A DNA stretch of 64,000 bases from Pseudonocardiaceae bacterium (GCA_009377865.1 WHTH01000004.1:55585-119584); one strand, 5' to 3'. Shown: positions 25,737 through 34,884, counted from the stretch's first letter. Numbers and translations are program-made. Notes: generated from the sequence alone by a model not told the origin.

Positions 25737-26752
25737 GGCGGGTTGAGCCGGGCCTGCACCCGCTGCTTGATCGGGTGCACCCGTGCCAGCAGTCCGGGTG
25801 ATGCCGCGAGCGCGAGCAGGATGGCGCCGCTGCGCACCGTCCGTCGCAGCGAGAACGCCACGGCGGCCTGCCGGCGGGCGGTGGCCACATCGCCGGCCTG
25901 CAGACCGGCCCTGGCCCGGCGGATGGCCTGGTCGTACCGGAGACGCCGGAGCACGCGACCGAGCGCCGCCGCGTCGGCCGGCGCGCCGGACGCCGTGGCG
26001 GCTCGGACGAGCGCACGTTCGCGCTGTGCCTCGAACGCCTCGAGCCGGCTCGCTTCGGTCGGGCGGCTCTCCGATCCCTGCTCGATGCGGAACAGACCCA
26101 GCTGATCCGGGATCATGCGGACGTCGTATCCCGCCAGCAGCACACGCAACCAGAAGTCGAGGTCATCGACGATCGGGGTGTCGCATACCAGGCCGTCCAT
26201 TGCGTCCCACACGTCGCGCCGGATGGCGGCGGAGTAGTAGGGGCACGGCCCGTCGACGACGTCGGCGACGCGCAACCGCTGGCCGACGTCGGGCCGCCAC
26301 CGCATCCCCGCCGTCTCCAGGTAGCTCCGGCGGTGGAGCCGCCCGCCGGGGTCGACGAACAGGCGGGCGTCGCACGTCACGGCGGCGATGCCGGGGTCCG
26401 CCTCGAGGACCTCGCCCATCCGGGCGCAGAACTCCGGGGCGACCGCGTCGTCCGAGTTCAGGACGGTGAGATACCGGCCACCGGCCACGGCGGCTGCTGC
26501 CATCACACCGCCGGTGGGTCCGCTGTTGCGCTGGCGGACGAGCCGGACGCGCGGGTCACCCAGATGCGGCGAGACGAGCTGCGCGATCCGGTCGGAGTAC
26601 CCGTTGTCGACGACGACCAGCTCCCAGTCCCCGCGGGTCTGCGTCCGTACCGCCTCGACTGTCCGCGGGAGCGTCTGCTCGGTTCGGTACGCGGTGGTGA
26701 GGAAGCTGAACATCGGCGGGCTGGCCTCGGGCCGCTTCGGGGGAAGGCTCAT
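25733..26752 (-). CDS. GT2-family (GT-A fold) glycosyltransferase
   Basis: 339 residues. FSFLTTAYRTEQTLPRTVEA and WELVVVDNGYSD form the nucleotide-binding start of the GT-A fold. The metal-binding DxD-like motif is LTVLNSDDAVAP, and VDDLDFWLRVLLAG is the usual catalytic-base region (ED/DD-x-D). It is an inverting enzyme of the exopolysaccharide pathway and the promoter-proximal gene of the right minus-strand block. A 175-base divergent spacer separates it from the plus-strand GNAT fusion gene. Confidence 0.88.
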   Translation of the reverse strand: MSLPPKRPEASPPMFSFLTTAYRTEQTLPRTVEAVRTQTRGDWELVVVDNGYSDRIAQLVSPHLGDPRVRLVRQRNSGPTGGVMAAAAVAGGRYLTVLNSDDAVAPEFCARMGEVLEADPGIAAVTCDARLFVDPGGRLHRRSYLETAGMRWRPDVGQRLRVADVVDGPCPYYSAAIRRDVWDAMDGLVCDTPIVDDLDFWLRVLLAGYDVRMIPDQLGLFRIEQGSESRPTEASRLEAFEAQRERALVRAATASGAPADAAALGRVLRRLRYDQAIRRARAGLQAGDVATARRQAAVAFSLRRTVRSGAILLALAASPGLLARVHPIKQRVQARLNPP

Positions 26753-26927
26753 GAGACGCGTGCTCCCTCTGTCCGCCAGTCCGCGGTCGGATGGTTCCTT
26801 TCCGACTCGTCGTCCCCGGCGGCCCTGCCGTTACGCCGGTCGGTGGCGTGCCTGCGGTCGTCCGGTAACGCGCGGTCAGTCGTCACCGACAAGCAGGCAC
26901 CCACCGGCCACGTCGAGAGTTGGTTCG

Positions 26928-29126
26928 ATGAACGGTCCGATCTCGTCGCAGACGCTGGCTGCGGTGCTCCGGTTCCACCTGCGATCGGCCTGGTACGACG
27001 TCGGCCGAGCGGTGCGCACATCGGATTCCAGGACGTGGGGGGGCCGGCTCGGTCCCGTCGATGTCGCGGGGCACCAGCTGATCCTGCGCAGCCCCCGGCT
27101 CGGCGATGCTGCGCAGTGGCGCGAGGTGCGGCTGCGGGAGCAGGCACACATCGAGCGGTGGTGGACGACCTCGCCGTTGAGCTGGGCCGAGCGCCACACG
27201 GATGTGCAATGGGTGTCCTACGTGCTCGAAGCCCGCCGGCAAGCTCGTGCCAAGAGGGCATTGCCGCTGGTCATCGAGCTCGACGGGCAGCTCGCCGGTC
27301 AATGCAACCTCGAAGGGATCGACCCGGTCGCCGGCATCGGCGAGATGGGCATCTGGATGGACTCGACGTGGGCCCGACAGCGAGTGGCCACGGTCGCGGC
27401 CGGCCTGGTGGTCGACCACGCGGTGACCGAGCTGGGGTTGCACCGGATCACCGCGCCGATCTGCGAGGGCAACATCGCGGCGGCCTGGGGCGCTCGCCGA
27501 CTGGGCATGCTCCGAGAGGGCGTGATGGAGGGTTTTCTGAACGTGGGCGGCGCTCGCCAGAACCATCACCTGTGGGCCATCACGGCCAACCGGATCCCCC
27601 CGGGCGGGCTGGCCTCCGCCATGCTCGAGGCTGCGTCCCGAGTGCACCGGCGCCAGCCCGCGAGCGTTTCTCCGGTCAGCCGACGCCGGCCGCAGGTCAC
27701 GCCGGCCGACGCGAACGGGGCGATACGTGTCGTCATCCAGAACGGGGAGTACTGGCTGTGCAACCACGGTGATGCGGCCATGCTCGAGGTCACCATCCGG
27801 CGGCTGCGCGAGCGCTGGCCCGACGCCCGCATCGGCGTCCTGACCAGCGCGCCCAACCTGTTGCGGGCGGTCGAGCCGGGCGCCGAACCGATCTCGGACC
27901 GCGGCACGGGCGACTGGCCGGTCACCGGCGTGACCGCCCGGCTGGCGCAGCGGGTCGGGGCACGGGTGGTGGGGCCGGCGGCGATCGGCCGGCTGACGGC
28001 CATGGACCTGCTAGGCCAGTACTCGGGCCGTCTCGACCAGGCGCTGCGCCGCGTCGTCGGGGTCGGTTTACCGCGCCGGCAGGTCGTGCCGCAGGACGTT
28101 CCCGCGGCGCTGCGCAACGCATCGCTCGTGCTTGCCATGGGTGGCGGCTACTTCGCCGACGTCGACCCGGAGCAGGCGCACCGCACGCTGGACCTGCTGG
28201 AGCACGCTGGCGATCGGGGGATCCCCGCCGTGATGGTCGGGCAGGGCCTGGGGCCGTTGGAGGATGCAACGCTGGTGGCCCGCGCCGCGCGTGTGCTGCC
28301 GCAGCTCGATTTCATCGCGTTGCGGGAGGGGTTGCAGGGACCGGAACTGCTCTCACGGCTCGGCGTTGCGGTCGAGCGGACCTCGGTGACCGGCGACGAC
28401 GCCGTCGAGCTCGGCTACGAGGCGCGGCAAGAGCAGGTGGGTTCCGACCTGGGTGTGTGCCTGCGCATCGCCGACTACTCGCCGGTGGCCACCCAGACGA
28501 AGGAGACCGTCGGCCGGGTCGTGCGCCGGATCGCGGGCGAGGTGGGCGCCGGCCTCGTGCCGCTGATCATCTCAGAGTACCGGTCGGAGGACCGACGCGC
28601 CACGCTCCCGCTCGTCGAGGGCTTCGCGAACATCGTCCCGCCGCCCGGCCGCTACGTCACGCCTCGCGGGGTAGCGGCCCGCGTGTCCCGGTGCCGTGTG
28701 CTGGTGACCGGCGCCTACCACCTCGGCGTCTTCGCTCTGTCGCAGGGAATCCCGGTGGTCGGGCTGACCTCGTCGCGGTACTACGACGGCAAGTTCCTCG
28801 GCCTCCGCGACATGTTCGGAGGTGGCGTGCACCTGGTGCGGCTGGACGAGCCCGATTTGGACGAGCGGATCAGCAGCGCCATCCACGGGGCATGGAGCGA
28901 GGCGACGGACGTCCGCCGGCTCCTGCGCGAGCGCGCGCTCGCCCAGATCGACACCAGCAAGCAGGGCTTCGAGCGGGTCTTCGACATCGTGGAGACCCGG
29001 CACCTGGTGGGAGGGGCGGACGGGCACCCAGCCTCAGTGGGGCGGCGAGCTCGGGTCGGTGAAACGAACGAGACCCCGGCAGCGACAGACGACAGCGTAG
29101 CGGTGGCCACGCGTCAGCCCTGTTAA
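26928..29126 (+). CDS. GNAT acetyltransferase fused to polysaccharide pyruvyl transferase
   Basis: 732 residues from the ATG at 26928; the frame is open further upstream but lies over the divergent gene. Residues about 45-220 are a RimJ/RimL-type GNAT domain (ILRSPRLGDAAQWREVR, the acetyl-CoA region ARQRVATVAAGLVVDHA, then GNIAAAWGARRLGMLREG). A Pro/Arg-rich linker follows. Residues about 250-680 are a CsaB/WcaK-like pyruvyl transferase (NGEYWLCNHGDAAMLEVTI, LAMGGGYFADVD, VTGAYHLGVFALSQGIPVV). Expected activities are N- or O-acetylation and ketal pyruvylation of the growing glycan. Both domains look intact and the fusion is unusual. It is the first gene of the plus-strand block. Confidence 0.85.
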   Translation: MNGPISSQTLAAVLRFHLRSAWYDVGRAVRTSDSRTWGGRLGPVDVAGHQLILRSPRLGDAAQWREVRLREQAHIERWWTTSPLSWAERHTDVQWVSYVLEARRQARAKRALPLVIELDGQLAGQCNLEGIDPVAGIGEMGIWMDSTWARQRVATVAAGLVVDHAVTELGLHRITAPICEGNIAAAWGARRLGMLREGVMEGFLNVGGARQNHHLWAITANRIPPGGLASAMLEAASRVHRRQPASVSPVSRRRPQVTPADANGAIRVVIQNGEYWLCNHGDAAMLEVTIRRLRERWPDARIGVLTSAPNLLRAVEPGAEPISDRGTGDWPVTGVTARLAQRVGARVVGPAAIGRLTAMDLLGQYSGRLDQALRRVVGVGLPRRQVVPQDVPAALRNASLVLAMGGGYFADVDPEQAHRTLDLLEHAGDRGIPAVMVGQGLGPLEDATLVARAARVLPQLDFIALREGLQGPELLSRLGVAVERTSVTGDDAVELGYEARQEQVGSDLGVCLRIADYSPVATQTKETVGRVVRRIAGEVGAGLVPLIISEYRSEDRRATLPLVEGFANIVPPPGRYVTPRGVAARVSRCRVLVTGAYHLGVFALSQGIPVVGLTSSRYYDGKFLGLRDMFGGGVHLVRLDEPDLDERISSAIHGAWSEATDVRRLLRERALAQIDTSKQGFERVFDIVETRHLVGGADGHPASVGRRARVGETNETPAATDDSVAVATRQPC

Positions 29127-29140
29127 GAGGAAGGAACAGC

Positions 29141-30328
29141 GTGGGTAAGGCCAGCCCGTCGACCCGGTTCCGCGGCGCCGCGCTGACCGTGCTCGCCGCT
29201 GGAACGCTGTTCCTGCCGGTCGCGGTGGTCGCTGCTGGCAGTTTCGGGTGGCTCGAGCCCGCTGGTGCGCACTCCACCGGACAGGTGCCGCGCGCCGATC
29301 CCGCATCGGCCGGAGCCTACGGTGCTTCGGGAATCCTGCCGGAATCCGGCGAACTGAACGTTGCCGTGCTGGCTGCTATCGGGACCTCTCGCGACCTGGC
29401 AGCGAGAGTGCCCAGCGGTCCTCTCGACATCCCGCCTGTCGCCCTGATCGCCTACCGGCGCGCCGAGGCCGTCCTCGCCTCGGATTCCCCTGACTGCGAC
29501 CTGAGCTGGGCCTTGCTGGCCGGACTCGGCAGGGTGATCTCTGATCATGGCGGTGGCCGGCTCGCAGCTGACGGCACCACCGGTGGTCCCATCCTCGGAC
29601 CGCGGTTGAACGGCGCGCCCGGGCTCGCGAAGATTCCCGACACCGACGACGGCAGCCTCGACGGTGATCGGGAATGGGACCGGGCCGTCGGCCCCATGCA
29701 GCTCATCCCGACGGTCTGGAGCCGTGTCGGGGCCGATGCGGACGGCAACGCCACGGCGACCCCCCACAATGCGTTCGACGCCGCTCTGGCCGCAGGACGG
29801 TATCTGTGTAGCGACGGAGCAAGCCTCCGCAACCGCACCGATGAGGCGCGTGCGGTCTTCGGCTACCAGCGTTCGAACGTGTTCGTACGCGCCGTCCTGG
29901 CCTGGTCCCGTGCCTACGGCGTGCGGACGATCGAGCGACCGGTGCCTCCCGGCGCGGTCGCCGCGCTGCCTCCGGTGGACGGGGTGCTGCCGCTGCCCGA
30001 CGAACCGCCGCACCCGGGATCGCCGCCTTCCGGTGACCCGTCACCCCCAGCTTCGGCCCTGCGGCCACCGGACGCGCCGCCAGAACGGGGCGGCCCGCCG
30101 TCGGGCGGTGAACCGACCCCGGATCCCCGTACCCGCCCGCTGCCCACGTCGTCGGAACCGCCCGACCCGCCGCCCACGTCGTCGGAACCGCCGGACCCGC
30201 CGCCCTCGTCGTCGGAACCGCCGGACCCGCCGCCCTCGTCGGAACCGCCGACTACCACGCCGTCCGATCCGACGGAGTCGGACACCGAGACGGAGTCGGA
30301 CACCGAGTCAGACACCGACCGACCCTGA
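29141..30328 (+). CDS. Secreted lytic-transglycosylase-like protein lacking the catalytic Glu
   Basis: 395 residues from a GTG with AAGAGGAAGG upstream. A signal peptide or N-terminal anchor (about 12-34) precedes an MltB-like domain (about 95-265) with PDCDLSWALLAGLGR, WDRAVGPMQLIPTVW and the C-terminal YLCSDGASL. The active-site position that normally reads VESxHG reads VISDHG here (Ile133 replaces Glu), so hydrolytic activity is doubtful. The tail (about 290-395) is Pro/Ser/Thr-rich, with SSEPPDPPP repeated and an acidic end, like a wall-spanning stalk. It lies inside the polysaccharide block and is paralogous to genes at 51148 and 56737. It may bind peptidoglycan and connect the polymer to the wall, which is inference. 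Confidence 0.8.
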   Translation: MGKASPSTRFRGAALTVLAAGTLFLPVAVVAAGSFGWLEPAGAHSTGQVPRADPASAGAYGASGILPESGELNVAVLAAIGTSRDLAARVPSGPLDIPPVALIAYRRAEAVLASDSPDCDLSWALLAGLGRVISDHGGGRLAADGTTGGPILGPRLNGAPGLAKIPDTDDGSLDGDREWDRAVGPMQLIPTVWSRVGADADGNATATPHNAFDAALAAGRYLCSDGASLRNRTDEARAVFGYQRSNVFVRAVLAWSRAYGVRTIERPVPPGAVAALPPVDGVLPLPDEPPHPGSPPSGDPSPPASALRPPDAPPERGGPPSGGEPTPDPRTRPLPTSSEPPDPPPTSSEPPDPPPSSSEPPDPPPSSEPPTTTPSDPTESDTETESDTESDTDRP

Positions 30329-30374
30329 CCGCCGACCAGGTTGCGTGGGTCTGCGACATGCTCAGAGGTGCATC

Positions 30375-31553
30375 GTGACGAACACCCCCGACATTTCCCT
30401 GCCCAGGGCGAATGAAACCACCAACCGACATCCGCGCGGGCCCAGTGCGCAGGCAGCAGCGGCGCGCGGCTCGGTCTCGGCGCCGCCGGAGCGGACCACC
30501 GTGCCGAGCGATGCCTCGAAGGAGGAATCCGCGGCGCCCGCGCAGGCTGACCCGCCCACGGCCGCGAAACCGGACCTGCCGGTACTGCCCGCCCGGCTGG
30601 ACCTGCCCACCGCAACCGCGAAGCCGGACCTGCCCGTGGCCCCCCCGCAACCGGTCCCGCCGGCCGTCCCCGCGCAACCGAACCCGCCTCCCACCGTCTC
30701 GCCGCCGGACCCGCCGGCATCGGTCGCCCGGCCGGAGCGCAAGGCCGAGCGGGCGGAGCCTCCGCGCGGGCGAGCCCTGGCGGCCGCGCAGATCAGGCGG
30801 CTCGCGGTACTCGCGGTGACCATCGTGCTGCTGGGTACGGGAGCCGGGCTGCTCGGCGCCCTGGTGTGGCCTGCCACCTACGCCGCCCGCGCGGAGATCC
30901 TGTACCCGATCCGCCAGGACGAGGCCACCGGGTTCATGCGGGAGGACCGCAACCTGACGACCCAGCTGGTGCTGCTGCAGGGCAGGGCGGTTCTCGGTCC
31001 AGTCGCGCAAGGGCAGGGTCGCACGGTCGAGGACCTCGAGGACGACGTCACCGTGGAGGTCGTCGAGACCAGCGAGGTCATCCAGGTCGAGGCCCGAGGT
31101 CCGTCACGCGAGGCCGCGATCGGAACCCTGCAGGCGATCGTCGACCAATACTTCGCGCTCAAGAGCTCGTCGCAGCCCAGCGGCGTACGCGAGTACCTCG
31201 ACGGTGAGCTCGCGACCGTGCAGTCCGGTATCTCCGATGTCCAGGGCCGCCTGACCCAACTGCAGAGCGAGGCAGCGGCCGGTATCGGGGACTCGGCGGC
31301 TGTCACCGCCGCGGACAACGAGCTGCAGACGCTGCTCTCGCGCGAGCAGGACATCCAGGCACAGCTCGACGACCTGAACATCGCGAGCGCGAGCGCGTCC
31401 GGCCTGAACGCGCAGCTGCTGACTCCCGCATACCCCGTGCCCGATGCGGTGAGTCCCCGGCCGCTGGTCGCCGGTGGTACCGGTGCGCTGATCGGGCTGA
31501 TCGTCGCAGCCGGAGCCGTCGTACTGGCGGTGCGGCGCTGGATCAGGAACTGA
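30375..31553 (+). CDS. Wzz-like chain-length determinant with long Pro-rich cytoplasmic N-terminus
   Basis: 392 residues from the GTG at 30375 (AGAGG 6 bases upstream). About 135 N-terminal residues are Pro/Ala-rich and disordered-looking (KPDLPV repeated). TM1 is at about 143-165, a periplasmic Wzz domain with coiled coil at about 200-340 (GVREYLDGELATVQSGISDV), and TM2 at about 360-382, with a short basic tail. There is no kinase domain. It probably sets polymer length together with the Wzy-like protein encoded 9 bases downstream. Confidence 0.8.
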   Translation: MTNTPDISLPRANETTNRHPRGPSAQAAAARGSVSAPPERTTVPSDASKEESAAPAQADPPTAAKPDLPVLPARLDLPTATAKPDLPVAPPQPVPPAVPAQPNPPPTVSPPDPPASVARPERKAERAEPPRGRALAAAQIRRLAVLAVTIVLLGTGAGLLGALVWPATYAARAEILYPIRQDEATGFMREDRNLTTQLVLLQGRAVLGPVAQGQGRTVEDLEDDVTVEVVETSEVIQVEARGPSREAAIGTLQAIVDQYFALKSSSQPSGVREYLDGELATVQSGISDVQGRLTQLQSEAAAGIGDSAAVTAADNELQTLLSREQDIQAQLDDLNIASASASGLNAQLLTPAYPVPDAVSPRPLVAGGTGALIGLIVAAGAVVLAVRRWIRN

Positions 31554-31562
31554 GGCCGCGCC

Positions 31563-32819
31563 GTGGCCCCGCCGGCAGTGACGCCCGGCGAAGCACCCTC
31601 GACGGCCATCAGCGCGCGGCTCGAGCTCGGCGCGACCGGGTGCGCGCTGGTGGGTGGGTTCCTCGCCGCGGCGGCGGGGCCGCTGGTGACCTTCGGCGTG
31701 CTGGGTGCGCTGCTCGGGATCGGGCTCCTCGCCGCGGCCGCCTACCGGCCGGTCTTCGCCACCTACGCCTACCTGGCCACGCTGCCCATCGTCGTGGGTA
31801 TCGACCGGGGCGAACTCCTCCCGCTGGTGCGGCCGAACGAGGCACTGCTCGCGCTGCTGCTCACCGGGGCGATCCTCGGTGGTTACCTGCGCTACCGTCG
31901 GGGTGCGACGGTGCCGTTCCGGCTGCACCGGCTCGACGCCCTGCTCGTGGTGTTCGTGCTGCTGGCGACGGCGTGGCCGCTGATGGTGCGCGGGCAGCTG
32001 CCGGCGATCACCGACGTGGTCGCGGTGTTGCCGATCGTGACGTTGCTCGCGGTCTACCTCTTGGTGCGGTTCACCGTCGGCACCGAGGCGCACCTGTTGT
32101 GCTGCTTGCGGCTGATCGTCTGGCCCGGGGCGGTGATCGCGATCGTGCAGATGCTGCAGCTCGGCCCGGTGCCGGCCTTTCCGATCGCCACCGGCGGCTA
32201 CCTCATGATCTGTCTGGTCCTGGTGCTGTGCTGCGGCGCCTACGGGCTGCTGCACCGCCGGGAGCGGCTGGTGCTGGGCCTCGCGCTGGCGACCGGGGTG
32301 CTGGCGACGGGGCAGGTCCTTACCTGGATCGCCGCGGCCGTGGCCGGTGCGCTGATCCTCGGGCGCTTTCCCGAGCTGCGCCCCGCCGCGGTGCGCTTGC
32401 TCTGGTTCGTCCCGGTCGCCGTCGCTGTCGGGGCACTCGCGCGCATCGGCGGGCCGGAGAGCTTCGCAGACCTCGGTCTCTGGGACAACCTGTCGAACGT
32501 TCACATTCCCGAGTTCGGGCTGCTCTGGATCGGTGGGCCGGCACTGCTGGCTGCCTTCGGGTGGCTGTCGGTGGCGGTGCTGCGCAGGACCAGGGAGCGG
32601 GTCGGCCAGCCCGGCGCGCTCGGGGCGACCGCCGCGGCGCTGCAGGTCTGCTTGTGGTTCCTGCTCGTCCTCGTCGTCCTCGACCCGCACCTGACGCTGC
32701 GCGCCACCGGCGACCTCCTTCTTATCATGCTGGCGATCACCGCCGGGAGGCTCCCGGTGAAGCACGAGCCGGTCGAACCAGCTCCGGGGGATCGACTCGG
32801 AACGTCATCCCCGTTGTGA
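31563..32819 (+). CDS. Polytopic membrane protein, Wzy/O-antigen polymerase-like
   Basis: 418 residues with about ten to twelve hydrophobic segments separated by short loops. Recognisable landmarks are VVGIDRGELLPLVRPNEAL and the loop FADLGLWDNLSNVHIPEFG before the last helices. Homology to O-antigen polymerases is weak by eye; the call rests on topology and on its place directly after a Wzz-like gene. It starts at a GTG at 31563 and is the last gene of the plus-strand polysaccharide block. It could also be an unrelated transporter-like protein. Confidence 0.6.
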   Translation: MAPPAVTPGEAPSTAISARLELGATGCALVGGFLAAAAGPLVTFGVLGALLGIGLLAAAAYRPVFATYAYLATLPIVVGIDRGELLPLVRPNEALLALLLTGAILGGYLRYRRGATVPFRLHRLDALLVVFVLLATAWPLMVRGQLPAITDVVAVLPIVTLLAVYLLVRFTVGTEAHLLCCLRLIVWPGAVIAIVQMLQLGPVPAFPIATGGYLMICLVLVLCCGAYGLLHRRERLVLGLALATGVLATGQVLTWIAAAVAGALILGRFPELRPAAVRLLWFVPVAVAVGALARIGGPESFADLGLWDNLSNVHIPEFGLLWIGGPALLAAFGWLSVAVLRRTRERVGQPGALGATAAALQVCLWFLLVLVVLDPHLTLRATGDLLLIMLAITAGRLPVKHEPVEPAPGDRLGTSSPL

Positions 32820-33410
32820 CACTGCGCCGTTCAGGGAGCAAGAAATGCCAGCACCGCGGGTTCCGCCAAATAGACCAATCATCGAGACCAAGCCCGTATC
32901 GGCCGCGAAGCCGACCGCTCCGATTCGGCGACACGAGTATGTCGGCTGTGTTTACCGAGAAGTTCGACATCATGGTCGCTGCATGAATCCTCGTTGGGAA
33001 GATTGTCTCCGGAATCGGCCGGCTCCTCCGCCGTCGAACACATGTACCCGGATCCCTCCCCGGTGAACCAACCTACCGTCTCTGATCACTGCTGTCTCTC
33101 CGTGTAGCTGACCTGGTCGGGTGGCGAAAGCATGTTTTTGTCACCGTCGCGCGCGTTTCCGTCGGAACACTCCAACGTAAGGTATCGAAGTACTCCTCCG
33201 CAGTGTTACAAGGGTGTGACGCCCGGTTACTCATGGTCTGTTCAACCACCGGTTGGCCCTGTCGCCGTGCATCTGGGCAATTACGTTGTGGTGACCGCTC
33301 GGGACGCAGCGCTACACTCTCTCGGCCGATTGCCGTCCGTTGGCGCCGAGAGCAGGATCGGGCGGCGCACATCACCGACGACGACGGTGTCCATCGCCGA
33401 GGAGGCAATG
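32820..33410. other. 590-base intergenic stretch, AT-richer than its surroundings
   Basis: I see no convincing coding frame here. The stretch separates the end of the polysaccharide block from the subtilase gene and contains a TACACT -10-like box (listed separately) plus short inverted repeats such as TTCCG/CGGAA near 33158-33168. Its lower GC than both neighbours suggests regulatory DNA or the trace of an old insertion. No clear terminator for the upstream block was found. Confidence 0.5.
33313..33318 (+). promoter_or_regulatory. Candidate -10 box for the subtilase gene
   Basis: TACACT fits the TANNNT actinobacterial -10. GTGACC lies about 16 bases upstream as a weak -35. Transcription would begin near 33325, giving an 86-base leader before the start at 33411. 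Confidence 0.4.
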
Positions 33411-34598
33411 ATGACCGGTTCTGGTTCCGGGATGACCGGGCGCTACCTGGTCCTGCTGGAGGACGACGCGGTTGCCGAGGGCACCCGGGCGATGACCCGG
33501 CTGGCGGGTCTGCGCACCGTCAGCACCGCCGATGCGGCGCCGGCCGCCACCGTCGCGGAGCTGCTCGGCGGCGCGGACGGAGTGGTGCTCCACGAGCTGG
33601 GTGTCGCCATCGTGACGGCCGGTGCCGATCAGGCAGACGGGCTCACCAGGGCGGTGGCCGAGCGCGGGGCGATCGCGGGGGTCGAGCCGGAGCGCACGGT
33701 GTACGCGCTCGCCCCGACCGCACCCGCTGCCCAACGCGAGTCGGTCGACGAGAGCACGTTCACCTGGGGTCTGCAGGCGGTCGGGGCGCCCGACAGCACC
33801 GCCACCGGCGCCGGGGTGCGGCTGGCGGTGCTCGACACCGGCGTCGACGTCGAGCACCCGGATCTGGCCGGCCGAAACCTCGTCACCTCGTCGTTCATCC
33901 AGGGTGAGTCCGTGCAGGACGGTCACGGCCACGGCACCCACACCATCGGGACAGCCTGCGGGCCGCGCACTCCGGACACCGGACCCGGTTACGGCGTCGC
34001 CTACGAGTCCGACATCTACGCCGGAAAGGTGCTCAGCGACGAGGGCTCCGGTGGCGACGGCGGAATCCTGGCCGGCATCTCCTGGGCGATCGCCAACGGC
34101 TGCCGTGTCGTCTCGATGTCGCTCGGTGCCGACATCGAGCCCGGTACGCCGCACTCCCGGGTCTACGAGCGGATCGCCCGTCGCGCCATGGGCCGCGGCA
34201 CACTGATCATCGCCGCAGCGGGCAATGCGAGCAACCGCCCGGGCGAGGTCGCGCCGGTCGGTCACCCCGCCAACTGCCCGTCGATCATGGCCGTGGGCGC
34301 CATCGACGTGGCGAAGCAGGTCGCCTACTTCTCCTCCGGTTCGGTGGATCCGGGCGGCCAGGTCGACGTGGCGGGTCCGGGAGTCGACGTGTACTCGTCC
34401 TGGCCGATGCCGGAGCGTGACAACACCATCAGCGGGACGAGTATGGCGTGCCCGCACGCTGCGGGGGTGACGGCGCTGATCGCGCACCGTTATCCGCAGG
34501 CCGACCCGTGGGAGCTGTGGGCGCGGCTCGGGCAGACGGCGCGGCGGCTCGACGTACCATCGGTCGATGTCGGGGCAGGATTGGTGCAGGCCCCGTAA
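33411..34598 (+). CDS. S8 subtilisin-like serine peptidase without signal peptide
   Basis: 395 residues. All subtilase residues are visible: Asp in VLDTGVDVEHPD, His in GHGHGTHTIG, the oxyanion Asn in IAAAGNAS and Ser in ISGTSMACPHAAG. Residues about 5-105 look like an I9-type prodomain (GRYLVLLEDDAV ... VEPERTVYAL). No signal peptide or membrane anchor is present, so the enzyme is either cytosolic or leaves the cell by another route. The second ATG, at 33411, is preferred because GAGGAGG is 5 bases upstream. The next gene encodes a free I9-like protein, suggesting that activity is held in check after processing. Confidence 0.92.
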   Translation: MTGSGSGMTGRYLVLLEDDAVAEGTRAMTRLAGLRTVSTADAAPAATVAELLGGADGVVLHELGVAIVTAGADQADGLTRAVAERGAIAGVEPERTVYALAPTAPAAQRESVDESTFTWGLQAVGAPDSTATGAGVRLAVLDTGVDVEHPDLAGRNLVTSSFIQGESVQDGHGHGTHTIGTACGPRTPDTGPGYGVAYESDIYAGKVLSDEGSGGDGGILAGISWAIANGCRVVSMSLGADIEPGTPHSRVYERIARRAMGRGTLIIAAAGNASNRPGEVAPVGHPANCPSIMAVGAIDVAKQVAYFSSGSVDPGGQVDVAGPGVDVYSSWPMPERDNTISGTSMACPHAAGVTALIAHRYPQADPWELWARLGQTARRLDVPSVDVGAGLVQAP

Positions 34599-34630
34599 TA
34601 CCGCAGCCGCTGAGCAGGGAGGCGCCGCTC

Positions 34631-34864
34631 GTGGAGCGGATCGTGGTCTCGGTCGACGACGACCATCTCGACGTGCTGTCCGACGTGGTGGAGCGGATGC
34701 GAGGCGCCGGTATGGTCGTCGATCAGGTGGCCGACGCGGTGGGCGCGGTCACCGGTTCGATCGAGCCGGGTGCGCTCGCCGCACTGGAGTCCGTGCCGGG
34801 CGTCGCCGAGGTGGAACGGCAGCGCGGCTTTCAGCTGCCGCCGCCGGACTCGCCCATCCAGTAA
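34631..34864 (+). CDS. Small standalone I9-like (subtilase propeptide/inhibitor-like) protein
   Basis: 77 residues from the GTG at 34631, with GGGAGG 9 bases upstream. The predicted pattern is strand (RIVVSVDD), helix (LDVLSDVVERMRGAG), strand, strand-helix (IEPGALAALESVPG), strand (VAEVERQRGFQL), then a short extended tail PPPDSPIQ. The beta-alpha-beta order and the ending VPGVAEVE resemble the I9 propeptide domain, whose C-terminal tail fills the protease active site. It begins 32 bases after the subtilase stop, so the two are probably co-transcribed. Small proteins like this are sometimes annotated as an aldolase fragment, which nothing here supports. Confidence 0.65.
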   Translation: MERIVVSVDDDHLDVLSDVVERMRGAGMVVDQVADAVGAVTGSIEPGALAALESVPGVAEVERQRGFQLPPPDSPIQ

Positions 34865-34884
34865 CTGCGCCTGGCCGTCCAGCA

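Noticed and set aside
30140..30260. CRISPR-like array in the SSEPPDPPP-coding repeats
   Set aside because: The repeats are in frame, contiguous, without spacers, and code for a Pro-rich stalk. No CRISPR array was seen anywhere in the window.
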